A program made the position numbers and the translations under genes. From the NCBI RefSeq assembly GCF_014595995.2, contig NZ_CP063989.1:310001-374000 (forward strand): DNA of 64,000 bases, read 5' to 3'. This document shows positions 48,275 to 56,537 of this stretch, one piece after another (position 1 is the stretch's first letter; each line of letters opens with the position of its first letter). This DNA comes from Actinomyces respiraculi (GTDB taxonomy: Bacteria; Actinomycetota; Actinomycetes; Actinomycetales; Actinomycetaceae). The notes beneath the pieces were generated by a model that ran no database searches, was not told where the DNA came from, and was given only the letters and a program-made list of their open reading frames with translations.

Positions 48275-50010
48275 GGAGGCTCGCAGGCGGTAGCGGCGTC
48301 ACCGCCGCGTCGAGGGCCCTGGCCGTTGTCGCCCTCATCGCCCTCGTCGGGCTCCTGCCCTGGCTCAGCGGTCACGACCCCGCCCTGACGATCCTGCGCG
48401 CCACCTCCGCCGAGCGCGAGGCCACGCCGGAGGTGCTCGCCGCGATCCGTGAGCGGCTCGGCCTCGACCGCGGGCCCCTGGGCACCATCGGGTACTGGCT
48501 GTCCGGTGTGGTGCGCGGCGACCTGGGCACCTCGTGGATCTCCGGCGGGCCCGTCGGGCCCGGCACGCTCGACGCCTTCCGCGTCTCCCTCGTCCTCATG
48601 GGGGCGGCCCTCGGCGTCGCCCTCGTCACCACCGCCCTGCTCGCCGTCCCCGCGCTGCGCGACGTCCTGGCCGGACGCCGCCGCAGCCGGGGCGGGGCGG
48701 TGGCCGCGGCGCTGACCTCCCTGCCCGAGTACCTGCTCGCGCCCGTGCTCCTGCTGGTCCTCAGCGTCTACGCCGGGTGGCTTCCGCCCTACGGCTGGGG
48801 CAAGCCCGTCCACCTCGTCCTGCCGGCTCTGTCGCTCGGCCTGCCCGCCGGCGGCCTGCTCGGCGGCCTCGTCTCCGACGCCGTGACCGCGGTGGCCGGC
48901 GAGAAGTGGGTCGCCTCGTGGGCCACCGCCGGCATCCGCGGGCCCGGGCTCGCCCTGGCCGTCCTGCGCCGGGCCCTCACCCCGCTGACGGGGCAGGTCG
49001 CGCTCGTCGTCGTCGGCCTGACCGGGGGCGCGGTCGCGGTCGAGAAGGTCTTCGCCATCCCCGGGCTCGGGCGCGCCCTGCTCGGCTCGGCCACCTCCCA
49101 GGACGTGCCCGCCCTCCAGGCCGGCGTCATCCTCCTGCTCGTCCTCGCCCTGGGGGCCGGGGCCCTCGCCTCCGGCGCGCGGCTGCTCCTGCTCGGGCGC
49201 GCCCGCGGCGTCGGTACCGCCGCCGCTCCGACCGCCACCGGCACCGGCCGGGGCGCCCGGGCCGTCGCCGTCGTCGGCACCCTCGTCCTGACGCTCCTCG
49301 TCCTCGCCGGTATGGGCCGCGACCCCTACGGCGTCGTCGCCGGGCGCCTCGAGGCCCCCGGTGCCGCCCTGCCGCTGGGCGCCGACGCGCTGGGGCGCGA
49401 CGTGCTCGCCCGCGTCGCCCACGGGGCGGTGTCCACCATGCTCGCCGCCCTCGCCGTCACCGCCGTGTGCCTGCTCATCGGGCTCGTCCTCGGGCTCGTT
49501 CCGCGCGCCTCCACCGGGCCGGTCGAGGTCGCCAACGCCGCACCCCCCGTCCTCGCCGGCCTCATGGTCGCCGCCGTCACCGGTCCCAGCACGATCGGCG
49601 CCGCCGTCGCCGTCGCCTGCGTCGGCTGGGCGCCGCTGGCCTCCCACGCCGCCGCCCTCGTCCAGGAGGCGCGTGAGCGCCCGGACGTCGCCGTCGCCCC
49701 CGTCCTGGGGGAGGGGCGGGCGCGGGTGACGCTCACCCGGGTCCTGCCCGCTGTCATCGGGCCGCTCGTGCGTCACGCCGCGCTGCGCCTGCCCGGCATC
49801 GCCCTTGCCCTGGCCGGGCTCGGGTTCCTTGGCCTGGGCACCCAGTCCCCGGAGCCCGAGTGGGGGCTCGTCCTCGCCGAGGCGCTGCCCTACATCGAGC
49901 GCGCCCCCTGGGCCGTGTCCACGCCTGCCGCCGCGCTCGTGCTGCTGAGCGTCACCGCCGTCGCCGCCTCCCGCGCCGGCGCCCCCTCCCGCCAAACCGG
50001 ACGTTCCTGA
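48271..50010 (+). CDS. fused DppB-DppC-type ABC importer permease
   Basis: The 579-residue protein joins two binding-protein-dependent permease modules in one chain. The first half (about 1-310) has hydrophobic segments and the cytoplasmic loop EKWVASWATAGIRGPGLAL. The second half (about 330-570) has ADALGRDVLARVAHG, the block that opens DppC-type permeases, and a second loop near ALVQEARERPDVAV followed by ALAGLGFLGLGTQSPEPEWG. Separate genes are the rule in this family, so the fusion is unusual. It ends the four-gene operon ATPase-ATPase-binding protein-permease, all overlapping or closely spaced. Confidence 0.9.
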   Translation: MRRLAGGSGVTAASRALAVVALIALVGLLPWLSGHDPALTILRATSAEREATPEVLAAIRERLGLDRGPLGTIGYWLSGVVRGDLGTSWISGGPVGPGTLDAFRVSLVLMGAALGVALVTTALLAVPALRDVLAGRRRSRGGAVAAALTSLPEYLLAPVLLLVLSVYAGWLPPYGWGKPVHLVLPALSLGLPAGGLLGGLVSDAVTAVAGEKWVASWATAGIRGPGLALAVLRRALTPLTGQVALVVVGLTGGAVAVEKVFAIPGLGRALLGSATSQDVPALQAGVILLLVLALGAGALASGARLLLLGRARGVGTAAAPTATGTGRGARAVAVVGTLVLTLLVLAGMGRDPYGVVAGRLEAPGAALPLGADALGRDVLARVAHGAVSTMLAALAVTAVCLLIGLVLGLVPRASTGPVEVANAAPPVLAGLMVAAVTGPSTIGAAVAVACVGWAPLASHAAALVQEARERPDVAVAPVLGEGRARVTLTRVLPAVIGPLVRHAALRLPGIALALAGLGFLGLGTQSPEPEWGLVLAEALPYIERAPWAVSTPAAALVLLSVTAVAASRAGAPSRQTGRS

Positions 50011-50123
50011 CGGCGGGGCGGGGTGGAGCCTCACGGGGGTCGGGGCCGGCCCGCCAGGCCGGGGCCTCACGGGGGCTCCTGGCGGCGGGACCGGGTCCCA
50101 GCGGCCCCCACGGCGGGGCCAGC

Positions 50124-50182
50124 CCAGTTCTCGTGGGGGATAACACCAGTTCTCGTGGGGGATAACACCAGTTCTCGCGGGG
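50124..50182. repeat. 22-bp tandem repeat, locus 2 (inverted relative to locus 1)
   Basis: Units start at 50124, 50146 and 50168 with CCAGTTCTCG and TGGGGGATAACA; the third is cut short. Read on the other strand they match the repeats at 42217-42282. They lie directly upstream of the ilvA promoter. Confidence 0.88.
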
Positions 50183-50196
50183 AGGTGGGGGACCGC

Positions 50197-50202
50197 TAGC
50201 CT
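50197..50202 (+). promoter_or_regulatory. ilvA -10 box, leaderless start
   Basis: TAGCCT ends 7 nt before the GTG at 50210. The last unit of the 22-bp repeat covers the -25 to -35 region. Confidence 0.5.
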
Positions 50203-50209
50203 GAGGCGC

Positions 50210-51766
50210 GTGAACGAGCTCGGCACCGACGGCATGACCTGGGACTCCGCCCGCTACCTCAAGGAGGTGCTGCGCGCCCCCGTCTACGAGGCCGCCGAGC
50301 ACACGCCCCTGCAGGAGATGTCCGCCCTGTCGGCCCGCCTGGGGTGCACCGTCCAGGTCAAGCGAGAGGATCTCCAGGCCGTCCACTCCTTCAAGATCCG
50401 CGGCGCCTACAACGCGATGCGCAGCCTCGACGAGGCCGCCCGTGCCCGCGGCGTCATCACCGCCTCCGCCGGCAACCACGCCCAAGGCGTGGCCCGCTCG
50501 GCCGCCCTGCTCGGCGTCAGCGCCACCATCGTCATGCCCACGGTCACCCCGCGCATCAAGGTCGACGCCGTGCGCGCCCTGGGCGGTGAGGTCCTGCTGT
50601 TCGGCGACAACTTCGACGCCGCCGCCCGCGAGGCCAGGCGCCGGGCCGAGGCCGAGGGACGCACCTACGTCGCCCCCTTCGACGACCCGCGCGTCATCGC
50701 GGGCCAGGGCACCATCGGCCTCGAGCTCATCCAGCAGGACGCCCAGCTCGACCGCGTCTTCGTCCCCGTGGGCGGCGGCGGGCTCGTCTCCGGTATCGCC
50801 GTCCTGGTCAAGGCCCTCATGCCCGACATCGCCGTCATCGGCGTTGAGCATGAGGAGTCCGCGTGCCTGAGCGCCGCCCTCGAGGCCGGGGAGCCCGTCA
50901 CCCTCGGGCACGTGGGCCTCTTCGCCGAGGGCGTGGCCGTGCGCCGCGTGGGCGACGAGACCTTCCGCCTGTGCCGGGCGCTGCTCGACGATGTCGTCAC
51001 CGTCTCCTCCGACGAGGTCTCGGCCGCCGTGCGCGACCTCTTCGAGGACGTGCGCGCCGTTCCGGAGCCCAGTGGCGCGGTCGCGCTCGCGGGCCTGAAG
51101 AAGTACGCCGGGGAGCACGCGCTCAGCGCAGAGCGGCTGGCCTGCGTGCTATCGGGCTCGAACCTCAACTTCCACCAGCTGCGCTACATCTCCGAGCGCA
51201 GCGAGATCGGTGAGCAGCGCGAGGCCATGCTCGGGGTCACCATCCCTGAGCGCCAGGGGGCGTTCCTGCGCTTCGCCTCCATCCTGGGCGGGCGGGCCGT
51301 CACCGAGTTCAACTACCGCGTCTCGGCCAGTGCCGAGCCGGGTGAGCCGGCCCGGATCTTCGTCGGTGTGCGCCTGAGCCATGGGCGCAAGGAGCGCCGG
51401 GAGATTGTCGCGGACCTTGAGGGCTGCGGCTACGGCGTCATCGATCTGACCGAGGACGAGCTTGCCAAGGTGCACGTGCGCTCGATGATCGGCGGGCGGG
51501 CGCCGCGCGGGATGGCGGAGCGGCTGTTCTCCTTCGAGTTCCCCGAGGCTCCGGGGGCGCTCGTGCGCTTCCTGGAGGTGCTGGGCACCCGGTGGAACAT
51601 CACGTTGTTCCACTACCGCACGGACGGCGCGGATTATGGGCGCATCCTGTGCGGCTTCGAAGCCGGTGAGGGGGATGTGGAGCTGACCGAGCACATGGAC
51701 CGGCTCGGCTACGCCTACCGTGAGGAGAGCCAGGACCCGGCGGCGAGGTTCTTCCTGGCGCGCTGA
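50210..51766 (+). CDS. ilvA: biosynthetic threonine dehydratase
   Basis: IlvA deaminates threonine to 2-oxobutanoate, the first step of isoleucine synthesis. The 518-residue protein has a fold-type II PLP domain (1-330) with Lys62 in HSFKIRGAYN, SAGNHAQGVA and the phosphate-binding PVGGGGLVSG. Two C-terminal ACT-like regulatory modules follow (about 350-430 and 440-515, IPERQGAFLRF and FPEAPGALVRFLEVLG). The regulatory part marks it as the isoleucine-inhibited biosynthetic form rather than the catabolic TdcB. It starts at a GTG 7 nt after a -10 box. Confidence 0.96.
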   Translation: MNELGTDGMTWDSARYLKEVLRAPVYEAAEHTPLQEMSALSARLGCTVQVKREDLQAVHSFKIRGAYNAMRSLDEAARARGVITASAGNHAQGVARSAALLGVSATIVMPTVTPRIKVDAVRALGGEVLLFGDNFDAAAREARRRAEAEGRTYVAPFDDPRVIAGQGTIGLELIQQDAQLDRVFVPVGGGGLVSGIAVLVKALMPDIAVIGVEHEESACLSAALEAGEPVTLGHVGLFAEGVAVRRVGDETFRLCRALLDDVVTVSSDEVSAAVRDLFEDVRAVPEPSGAVALAGLKKYAGEHALSAERLACVLSGSNLNFHQLRYISERSEIGEQREAMLGVTIPERQGAFLRFASILGGRAVTEFNYRVSASAEPGEPARIFVGVRLSHGRKERREIVADLEGCGYGVIDLTEDELAKVHVRSMIGGRAPRGMAERLFSFEFPEAPGALVRFLEVLGTRWNITLFHYRTDGADYGRILCGFEAGEGDVELTEHMDRLGYAYREESQDPAARFFLAR

Positions 51767-51884
51767 GCGGGTGTGGCCGCGTTCATGGCGGATGATGATC
51801 TCACCCCGAACGCAACCGCGAGCGGGCGGGGTGTGGCCGGATTCATGGCGCCGACTGTGGAGTGTGGCGGACCTTCGACCTAAG

Positions 51885-51904
51885 GTAGTTTCCGAATCAA
51901 CTAC
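51885..51904 (+). promoter_or_regulatory. dyad operator candidate before the FMN reductase
   Basis: GTAGTT (51885-51890) and AACTAC (51899-51904) form a perfect inverted repeat with 8 bp between. GTAGTT/AACTAC dyads are known sites for HxlR-type regulators at redox enzyme genes, so a redox-responsive repressor is plausible; no such regulator is adjacent. Confidence 0.45.
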
Positions 51905-51919
51905 TTCTGAGGAGTCCAC

Positions 51920-52477
51920 ATGACCACTATCGCCGTCATCTCCGGTTCCGTTCGCCCCGCCTCCGTCGGCGGTCCCGTCGCCCAGTGGGTGGCCGACAAG
52001 GCCAACACCGTCGAGGGCGTCGAGGCCACCGTCCTCAACCTCGCCGACTTCAACCTGCCGATCTTCGTCGAGGACTACCCGACCGCCCAGAGGCCCGCCA
52101 CCGACCCCGCCGCGGTGAAGTGGAACGAGGTCCTCGCCTCCTACGACGCCTACATCTTCATCACCCCCGAGTACAACCACTCCATCCCCGGGGCCCTGAA
52201 GAACGCCATCGACTTCATCACCCCCTCCGTCCTGGCGAACAAGGCCATCGGCCTCGTGTCCTACTCCTTTACCTCTGGCATCCGCCCCATCGAGGCGCTG
52301 CGTCTCATCCTCGCCAACTTCACCACCGGCGTCGTCGGCCCCCAGGTCAACCTGAACCTGGCCACCGACTTCGAGAACATGAGCGACTTCACGCCCGCCG
52401 CCTTCCACGACGGCGAGGTCCCGGCCATGGTCAAGGCCATCGTGTTCCAGGACCGGGCACTGTCGGTGCTGCGCTGA
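51920..52477 (+). CDS. NAD(P)H-dependent FMN reductase
   Basis: The 185-residue flavodoxin-like protein belongs to the NADPH-dependent FMN reductase/azoreductase family. The phosphate loop is ISGSVRPASVGGPVA and the family block is FITPEYNHSIPGALKNAIDF; VSYSFTSGIRP follows. It reduces flavins or quinones in the cytoplasm and may protect against oxidative or electrophile stress. The ATG has GAGGAG about 6 nt upstream. Two GTGTGGCCG-TTCATGGCG repeats lie in the gap after ilvA. Confidence 0.92.
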   Translation: MTTIAVISGSVRPASVGGPVAQWVADKANTVEGVEATVLNLADFNLPIFVEDYPTAQRPATDPAAVKWNEVLASYDAYIFITPEYNHSIPGALKNAIDFITPSVLANKAIGLVSYSFTSGIRPIEALRLILANFTTGVVGPQVNLNLATDFENMSDFTPAAFHDGEVPAMVKAIVFQDRALSVLR

Positions 52478-52519
52478 GGACAGCGGCCCGTGCTGACCGA
52501 AGAGCGTGTCACGCATCCC

Positions 52520-52613
52520 TAGTCAGAACGGGAAGGTCATGCGGGCCGGGCCCCTCATCCGCGGAATCATGCGGATGAGGGGCCCGGCCTGTCACTGCTC
52601 AGATTTCTGACTA
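52520..52613. terminator. nested bidirectional terminator between convergent genes
   Basis: The inner stem of 19 bp (52544-52562 pairing with 52571-52589) is perfect, with an 8-nt loop. An outer 9-bp pair, TAGTCAGAA (52520-52528) with TTCTGACTA (52605-52613), encloses it. The outer right arm contains the stop codon of the minus-strand ATPase gene. It can end transcripts from both sides. Confidence 0.85.
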
Positions 52614-54497
52614 GGCCTCGGTGACAGTCGGCGCGCCCACCGCCACCCCAAGTGGGCGGTACCGATTAACCGCCGCCGCCACATCCACCATCCGCGGGCG
52701 CACGAGGAAGGCCGGCCTGTCATCCAGGGCGTCCAACCCCTCGTCGTCCAGCAGTGCCTCCAGGTCCCCCAGGCACTCGGCCAGCGTCGACTCACCGTCG
52801 AAGCGCTGCTCCAGCAGCGCCCGCAGTGCATAGGCAACAGCCTCGGCCTGGCCAGGGTCCACAATGCCCGCGACGTCGGAGATATCCACATCCTCACGGT
52901 CGAGCGTGAGCGCGTCCGTACCCCGCGCGCGCGTGCGCACTGGACCACGGCGCTCACGCGCCGGTGCCGGCAGCGGAACCCGCGCCGTCGGCGTCGGGAA
53001 GGAGCTGAGCGCCGTCGTCGGACGCGGCAACTCTGCGACGACGGCGGCCGCCCGGGCCGTGGCATCACGCAACTCGTAGGAGTCCATGAGCAGCACCCGG
53101 TCCGCGACGTCGAGGTAGTCGCCCGAGCCGCCCATGACGAGCACGGTCGACACGCCCGTGTCGCGCGCCAGCGCGGCCACCCGGTCCACCAGCGGAGTGA
53201 TGGGCTCGTGCTCATCCGCCACCAGGGCGCGCATCCGCGAGTCCCGGATGAGCAGGTTCGTCGCGCTCGTGTCCTCATCCAGCAGTAGGGCCGAGGCGCC
53301 GGCCTCCACCGCCTCCATGAGCGAGGCCGCCTGCGAGGTCGAGCCCGAGGCGTTCTTCGTCGTGAAGGAGGCCGTGTCCCGCCCGCCCGGCAGGTGCGAG
53401 ATGAAGGGCGTGAGGTCCACCGACGTCACCGCCCGGCCGTCCGCCGCCCGCGCCTTGACCGCGTTGGGGACCGTGGCCACGAGCTCGCGCCCGTCCCCGG
53501 GCACGTGCGGGTACACGCCGCGCTCGATGGCCGTCAGCAGGGTCGACTTGCCGTGGTAGCCGCCGCCCACGATGAGCGTGACCCCCGGGCCGATGGCGGT
53601 GCCGCGCACCGTGCCTGCGTGCGGCAGGCTCACGCTCGCCGCGAGCGTGTCCGGGGCGGTCAGCGGCACCGCGCCCGAGCGCATCGGCTCGTCCGAGACG
53701 CCCGAGCGACGCGGCAGCAGCGAACCGTCGGCCAGGAAGGAGACCCAGTCGTTGGCCCGCAGCGCCTCGGTCAGCGCCCGGTGGTCCTCCAGGGCGGCGA
53801 CGTGCGCCAGCAGACGCTCGGCGCGCCGGCCCGTGAGGTCCAGAGCGTTGCCCGCCTCCCGCGTGAGGTCGCGTCCGATGATGCGTGAGGCCTCGTGGCC
53901 CTGGATGGAGCGCCCGCGTGCGGGCAGCGAGACGCGGGCACGCACCTCGATCACCCAGGCGCCGGGCACTGCCCCGGGCAGGAAGGTGACGCAGGAGCGC
54001 TCCAGGATCTCCTGGCCGGGCGCCGCGATCGACAGGTTCGTGCCCTTGAACCCCTGGTGGAGCTCGCGGCTGAGGAAATCGCCGACGGCGATGCGGCGGT
54101 CCCTGGTCGACAGCAGCTCGTGCTCGGCCAGCACCTCAAGGCCCGACAGGTCGGCGGGGACCTCGATACGGATGTGGGTCGGGGGCGCGTAGGGGTCCGG
54201 CTGGACCCGGTCGACGTGCAGCACCCAGCCCTCGGGGGCCGTGTAGTGGCCGGTGATCGCCTTGTAGGCCGCGTAAGAACGGTTGTCGAGGGCGTGCAGG
54301 TGGCCGATGAGGTCGGACAGGGCGCCCTCGCGGGGCTGGTCGTCGTAGTCGCGGCGGGGGCGGTCGGAGCGGTAGCCGCCGCGGTGGTCGCTTCGGTGGT
54401 CGCGGCCCATCCGGTCCGGCCGGTCCGAGCGTCCACCTGCGCGTGCCGGGCCTCTGCGATACGGGGGCTCACCGCCCGTGTGCCTGCTATCAGTCAT
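52611..54497 (-). CDS. ABC-class predicted ATPase (COG3044-type)
   Basis: The 628-residue protein matches the family of single-domain ABC-class ATPases of unknown role. It has an N-terminal Arg/Asp/Gly-rich tail (about 1-55) and a long family-specific N-domain. The P-loop is VGGGYHGKSTLL near residues 283-294, an SFTTKNASGSTSQAASLMEA signature-like block follows, and the Walker B region is ALLLDEDTSATNLLIRD. No membrane segment is seen. The ATG at 54497 lies 6 nt after CAGGAT on its strand, so a leaderless start is likely. The Arg-rich tail suggests RNA or DNA contact. The family's function is undefined. Confidence 0.82.
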   Translation of the reverse strand: MTDSRHTGGEPPYRRGPARAGGRSDRPDRMGRDHRSDHRGGYRSDRPRRDYDDQPREGALSDLIGHLHALDNRSYAAYKAITGHYTAPEGWVLHVDRVQPDPYAPPTHIRIEVPADLSGLEVLAEHELLSTRDRRIAVGDFLSRELHQGFKGTNLSIAAPGQEILERSCVTFLPGAVPGAWVIEVRARVSLPARGRSIQGHEASRIIGRDLTREAGNALDLTGRRAERLLAHVAALEDHRALTEALRANDWVSFLADGSLLPRRSGVSDEPMRSGAVPLTAPDTLAASVSLPHAGTVRGTAIGPGVTLIVGGGYHGKSTLLTAIERGVYPHVPGDGRELVATVPNAVKARAADGRAVTSVDLTPFISHLPGGRDTASFTTKNASGSTSQAASLMEAVEAGASALLLDEDTSATNLLIRDSRMRALVADEHEPITPLVDRVAALARDTGVSTVLVMGGSGDYLDVADRVLLMDSYELRDATARAAAVVAELPRPTTALSSFPTPTARVPLPAPARERRGPVRTRARGTDALTLDREDVDISDVAGIVDPGQAEAVAYALRALLEQRFDGESTLAECLGDLEALLDDEGLDALDDRPAFLVRPRMVDVAAAVNRYRPLGVAVGAPTVTEA

Positions 54498-54503
54498 GGG
54501 CTG

Positions 54504-54509
54504 ATCCTG
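54504..54509 (-). promoter_or_regulatory. -10 box of the ABC-class ATPase, leaderless start
   Basis: On the minus strand CAGGAT ends 6 nt before the ATG at 54497. Confidence 0.45.
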
Positions 54510-54618
54510 ACACACGCGGCCGGGTGGGCTGCCCGCCCGACGGTGTGTGCGTCGTCGGAACTACGGGTCGTGGACAGGCCGGAGTTGGGCCGCCACAACG
54601 GGCCGTGCGCCGTCGGAA

Positions 54619-55323
54619 CTACGCCTCGGGCGCGTCCTCGGGGGCGAGCACGTCCACCTGGGCGGGCAGGTCGACAACGCCGACCGGGCAGGTCACGCCG
54701 TTGGGCCCGTGGTTGCAGTAGCCGTCAGGGTTCTTCGCCAGGTAGCCCTGGTGGTAGTCCTCCGCCAGGTAGAAGGGGCCGCCGAACTGCGAGTACAGCG
54801 AGGCGGCGTCCGCGATCGTCGTCTGGCAGGTGCCCAGGCCCATGCGCGTGAGCTCGCCCTGGAACAGGTCCCGGACCAGGCGCGCCGTGGCGTCCTGCTC
54901 CGGCGTTGTCGTCCACACCGCGGAGCGGTACTGGGTGCCGACATCGTTGCCATGCCGGTTGAGCTGGGTGGAGTCGTGGTTCTCCCAGAAGAAGCGCAGC
55001 AGCGGCTCGGCGCCCTCGCCCACCACGGACGGGTCATAGGCGACCCGCACCGTCTCGGCATGGCCCGTCTGACCGGTGCAGACCTCGCGGTAGGTGGCGT
55101 TCGGCGTCGTGCCGCCCATGTAGCCGACGGCGGTGGACACGACCCCGGGGCGACGCCACAGGAAGCGCTCCACGCCCCAGAAACAGCCGCCCGCCAGGTA
55201 GATGACCCGGGTGCCCTCCGGCCAGGGGCCGTCCAGCGGCGTGTGGAGGACGACGTGGTGGCCCGGGTCCGGCAGGAGGGAGTCCTCGCGGCCCGGCAGG
55301 AGGGTGCTGCGTGCGTGCGTCAT
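54619..55323 (-). CDS. msrA: peptide methionine-(S)-S-oxide reductase
   Basis: MsrA repairs oxidised methionine. The 234-residue protein has the catalytic GCFWG motif (Cys47), then RRPGVVSTAVGYMGG, TGHAETVRVAYDP, FFWENHDST and EDYHQGYLAKNP. The C-terminal cysteines (YCNHGPNGVTCP) can act as resolving residues with thioredoxin. An N-terminal arm of about 40 residues precedes the domain. The ATG at 55323 follows a TAGCGT box by 7 nt on the minus strand. It stands alone, downstream of greA behind a hairpin terminator. Confidence 0.95.
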   Translation of the reverse strand: MTHARSTLLPGREDSLLPDPGHHVVLHTPLDGPWPEGTRVIYLAGGCFWGVERFLWRRPGVVSTAVGYMGGTTPNATYREVCTGQTGHAETVRVAYDPSVVGEGAEPLLRFFWENHDSTQLNRHGNDVGTQYRSAVWTTTPEQDATARLVRDLFQGELTRMGLGTCQTTIADAASLYSQFGGPFYLAEDYHQGYLAKNPDGYCNHGPNGVTCPVGVVDLPAQVDVLAPEDAPEA

Positions 55324-55330
55324 GGGCCGA

Positions 55331-55336
55331 ACGCTA
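55331..55336 (-). promoter_or_regulatory. msrA -10 box, leaderless start
   Basis: Minus-strand TAGCGT ends 7 nt before the ATG at 55323. Confidence 0.45.
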
Positions 55337-55426
55337 CCGGGGTGGCGCTCGTGGGCCACCCCCGCTTCACTCATCGCGAGACTCCGCGAGGGTGTGGTGG
55401 CGCGGGCTCATGGGCCGGCGTAGCCG

Positions 55427-55493
55427 AACTCCTCGGTTTGCTCTCGAACGTACGGCGTTGTGCCGTATACGCTCCAGAGCAAACCGAGGAGTT
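55427..55493. terminator. long hairpin between greA and msrA, related to foldback element arms
   Basis: AACTCCTCGGTTTGCTCT (55427-55444) pairs perfectly with 55476-55493. Inside, TACGGC (55451-55456) pairs with GCCGTA (55462-55467). It lies 23 bp after the greA stop and should end greA transcription. Its arms are the outermost sequence of both foldback elements (10443 and 25571), so it looks like the empty or collapsed form of that family. Confidence 0.8.
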
Positions 55494-55515
55494 GGAGGGT
55501 GGGGTGGTGGCGGGG

Positions 55516-56001
55516 TCAGAGGGGCTTGACCGAGACGATCTCCGCCGTGATCTGCTTACCGTTGGGGGCCGCGTAGGACACCTTCTCACCGGCCTTGTGC
55601 CCCATGAGGGCCTGGCCCAGCGGGGCGTCGGGGGAGAAGACCTTGACGCCCTCGGGGACGTCGGCCGCGATCTCCTGGCCGCCCAGCGCGAAGCTCTGCT
55701 CCTTGCCCGCGACCCTCGCGGTGACAATCGTGCCCGCCGCGACGGTGCCGTCGTCGACCACCGCGCCGATCTGGGCGTGCTCCAGCATCTCGGTGAGCTG
55801 GGCAATGCGCGCCTCGTTGAGGGAGGCCTCCTCGCGGGCCGCGTGGTAGCCGGCGTTTTCGCGCAGGTCGCCCTCCTGGCGAGCGGCCTCCACGCGCTGG
55901 GCGATCTCCTTGCGGTCGGTGTCCTTGCGACGAGCGAGCTCGGCGGTCAGGCGGTCGAAGGCGTCCTGGGTGAGCCAGGTGCCGTGGGTGGGTTCGGACA
56001 T
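55516..56001 (-). CDS. greA: transcription elongation factor GreA
   Basis: GreA rescues backtracked RNA polymerase by stimulating transcript cleavage. The 161-residue protein has the N-terminal coiled-coil with LRENAGYHAAREEASLNEARI at the tip and a C-terminal FKBP-like domain (VFSPDAPLGQALMGHKAGEKVSY). Length is normal. The ATG has AAAGGAGAC 3-4 nt upstream. A TAAACT box about 100 bp upstream on the minus strand is the likely promoter. Confidence 0.96.
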   Translation of the reverse strand: MSEPTHGTWLTQDAFDRLTAELARRKDTDRKEIAQRVEAARQEGDLRENAGYHAAREEASLNEARIAQLTEMLEHAQIGAVVDDGTVAAGTIVTARVAGKEQSFALGGQEIAADVPEGVKVFSPDAPLGQALMGHKAGEKVSYAAPNGKQITAEIVSVKPL

Positions 56002-56101
56002 GGCGTCTCCTTTGAATGCAGTTCCCGGCGCCGGGGTGGTCCGACGCCGGGACGTGAGAGGTCTCGCTCCTGGCGGTGAGGCCGGAGTCATATAGCTCAA
56101 T

Positions 56102-56107
56102 AGTTTA
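56102..56107 (-). promoter_or_regulatory. greA -10 box
   Basis: Minus-strand TAAACT lies in a short AT-rich island (about 56090-56107) and would give a leader of about 95 nt containing a GCCGGCG-type hairpin. Confidence 0.45.
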
Positions 56108-56248
56108 GCCGCAGGCCCGCGCCGGGTCCCGGAACCATGCTCCGGGCTGAATCGCAGGCCGGGGTGGGCGGCCACACCTTCACGCGCGGGATCCCGCACG
56201 CTGGGGTGGCCGTGGGGAGCAGTACTCGTACCCATGAGTGTGGGTGTT

Positions 56249-56456
56249 GCACGCTCATGTGACTGGTGTGATGTGGCCGATTCGGACTTTTCGTTGCTAT
56301 TCCGCCGTTTGGGCTCTTTTGATGAAAACTGCTTCTGAGGCTCCCATGTGCATGGGGGTTGCTCATGCACATGGGAGCCGAAGGACTCGAGAGCACCAAG
56401 ACAGAAAACCGCGGAATTCCGCGGTTTCTGACGGAGGTCGGAAAGCGTGAGCGTGC
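56249..56456. repeat. clustered-palindrome element, copy 2
   Basis: The ends are GCACGCTCA (56249-56257) and TGAGCGTGC (56448-56456). Inside, a 16-bp perfect hairpin, GGCTCCCATGTGCATG (56339-56354), pairs with 56364-56379 around a 9-nt loop. A 22-bp perfect palindrome with core ACCGCGGAATTCCGCGGT spans 56406-56427. It matches the architecture of 10669-10841 and fills the gap between greA and the hemolysin III gene, where no gene was found. Confidence 0.75.
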
Positions 56457-56537
56457 ATGGGCGCGCAAGCCGTACAGGGATGGCCCTCACGGGACTCACT
56501 CACGTGGCGGGCAGGGGCGGGCGGGGCGCGCAGAGGG

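Noticed and set aside
55516..56499. Longer GreA with a 166-residue N-terminal extension
   Set aside because: The extension reads through a palindrome element and the promoter; the ATG at 56001 has a good ribosome site and gives the normal length.
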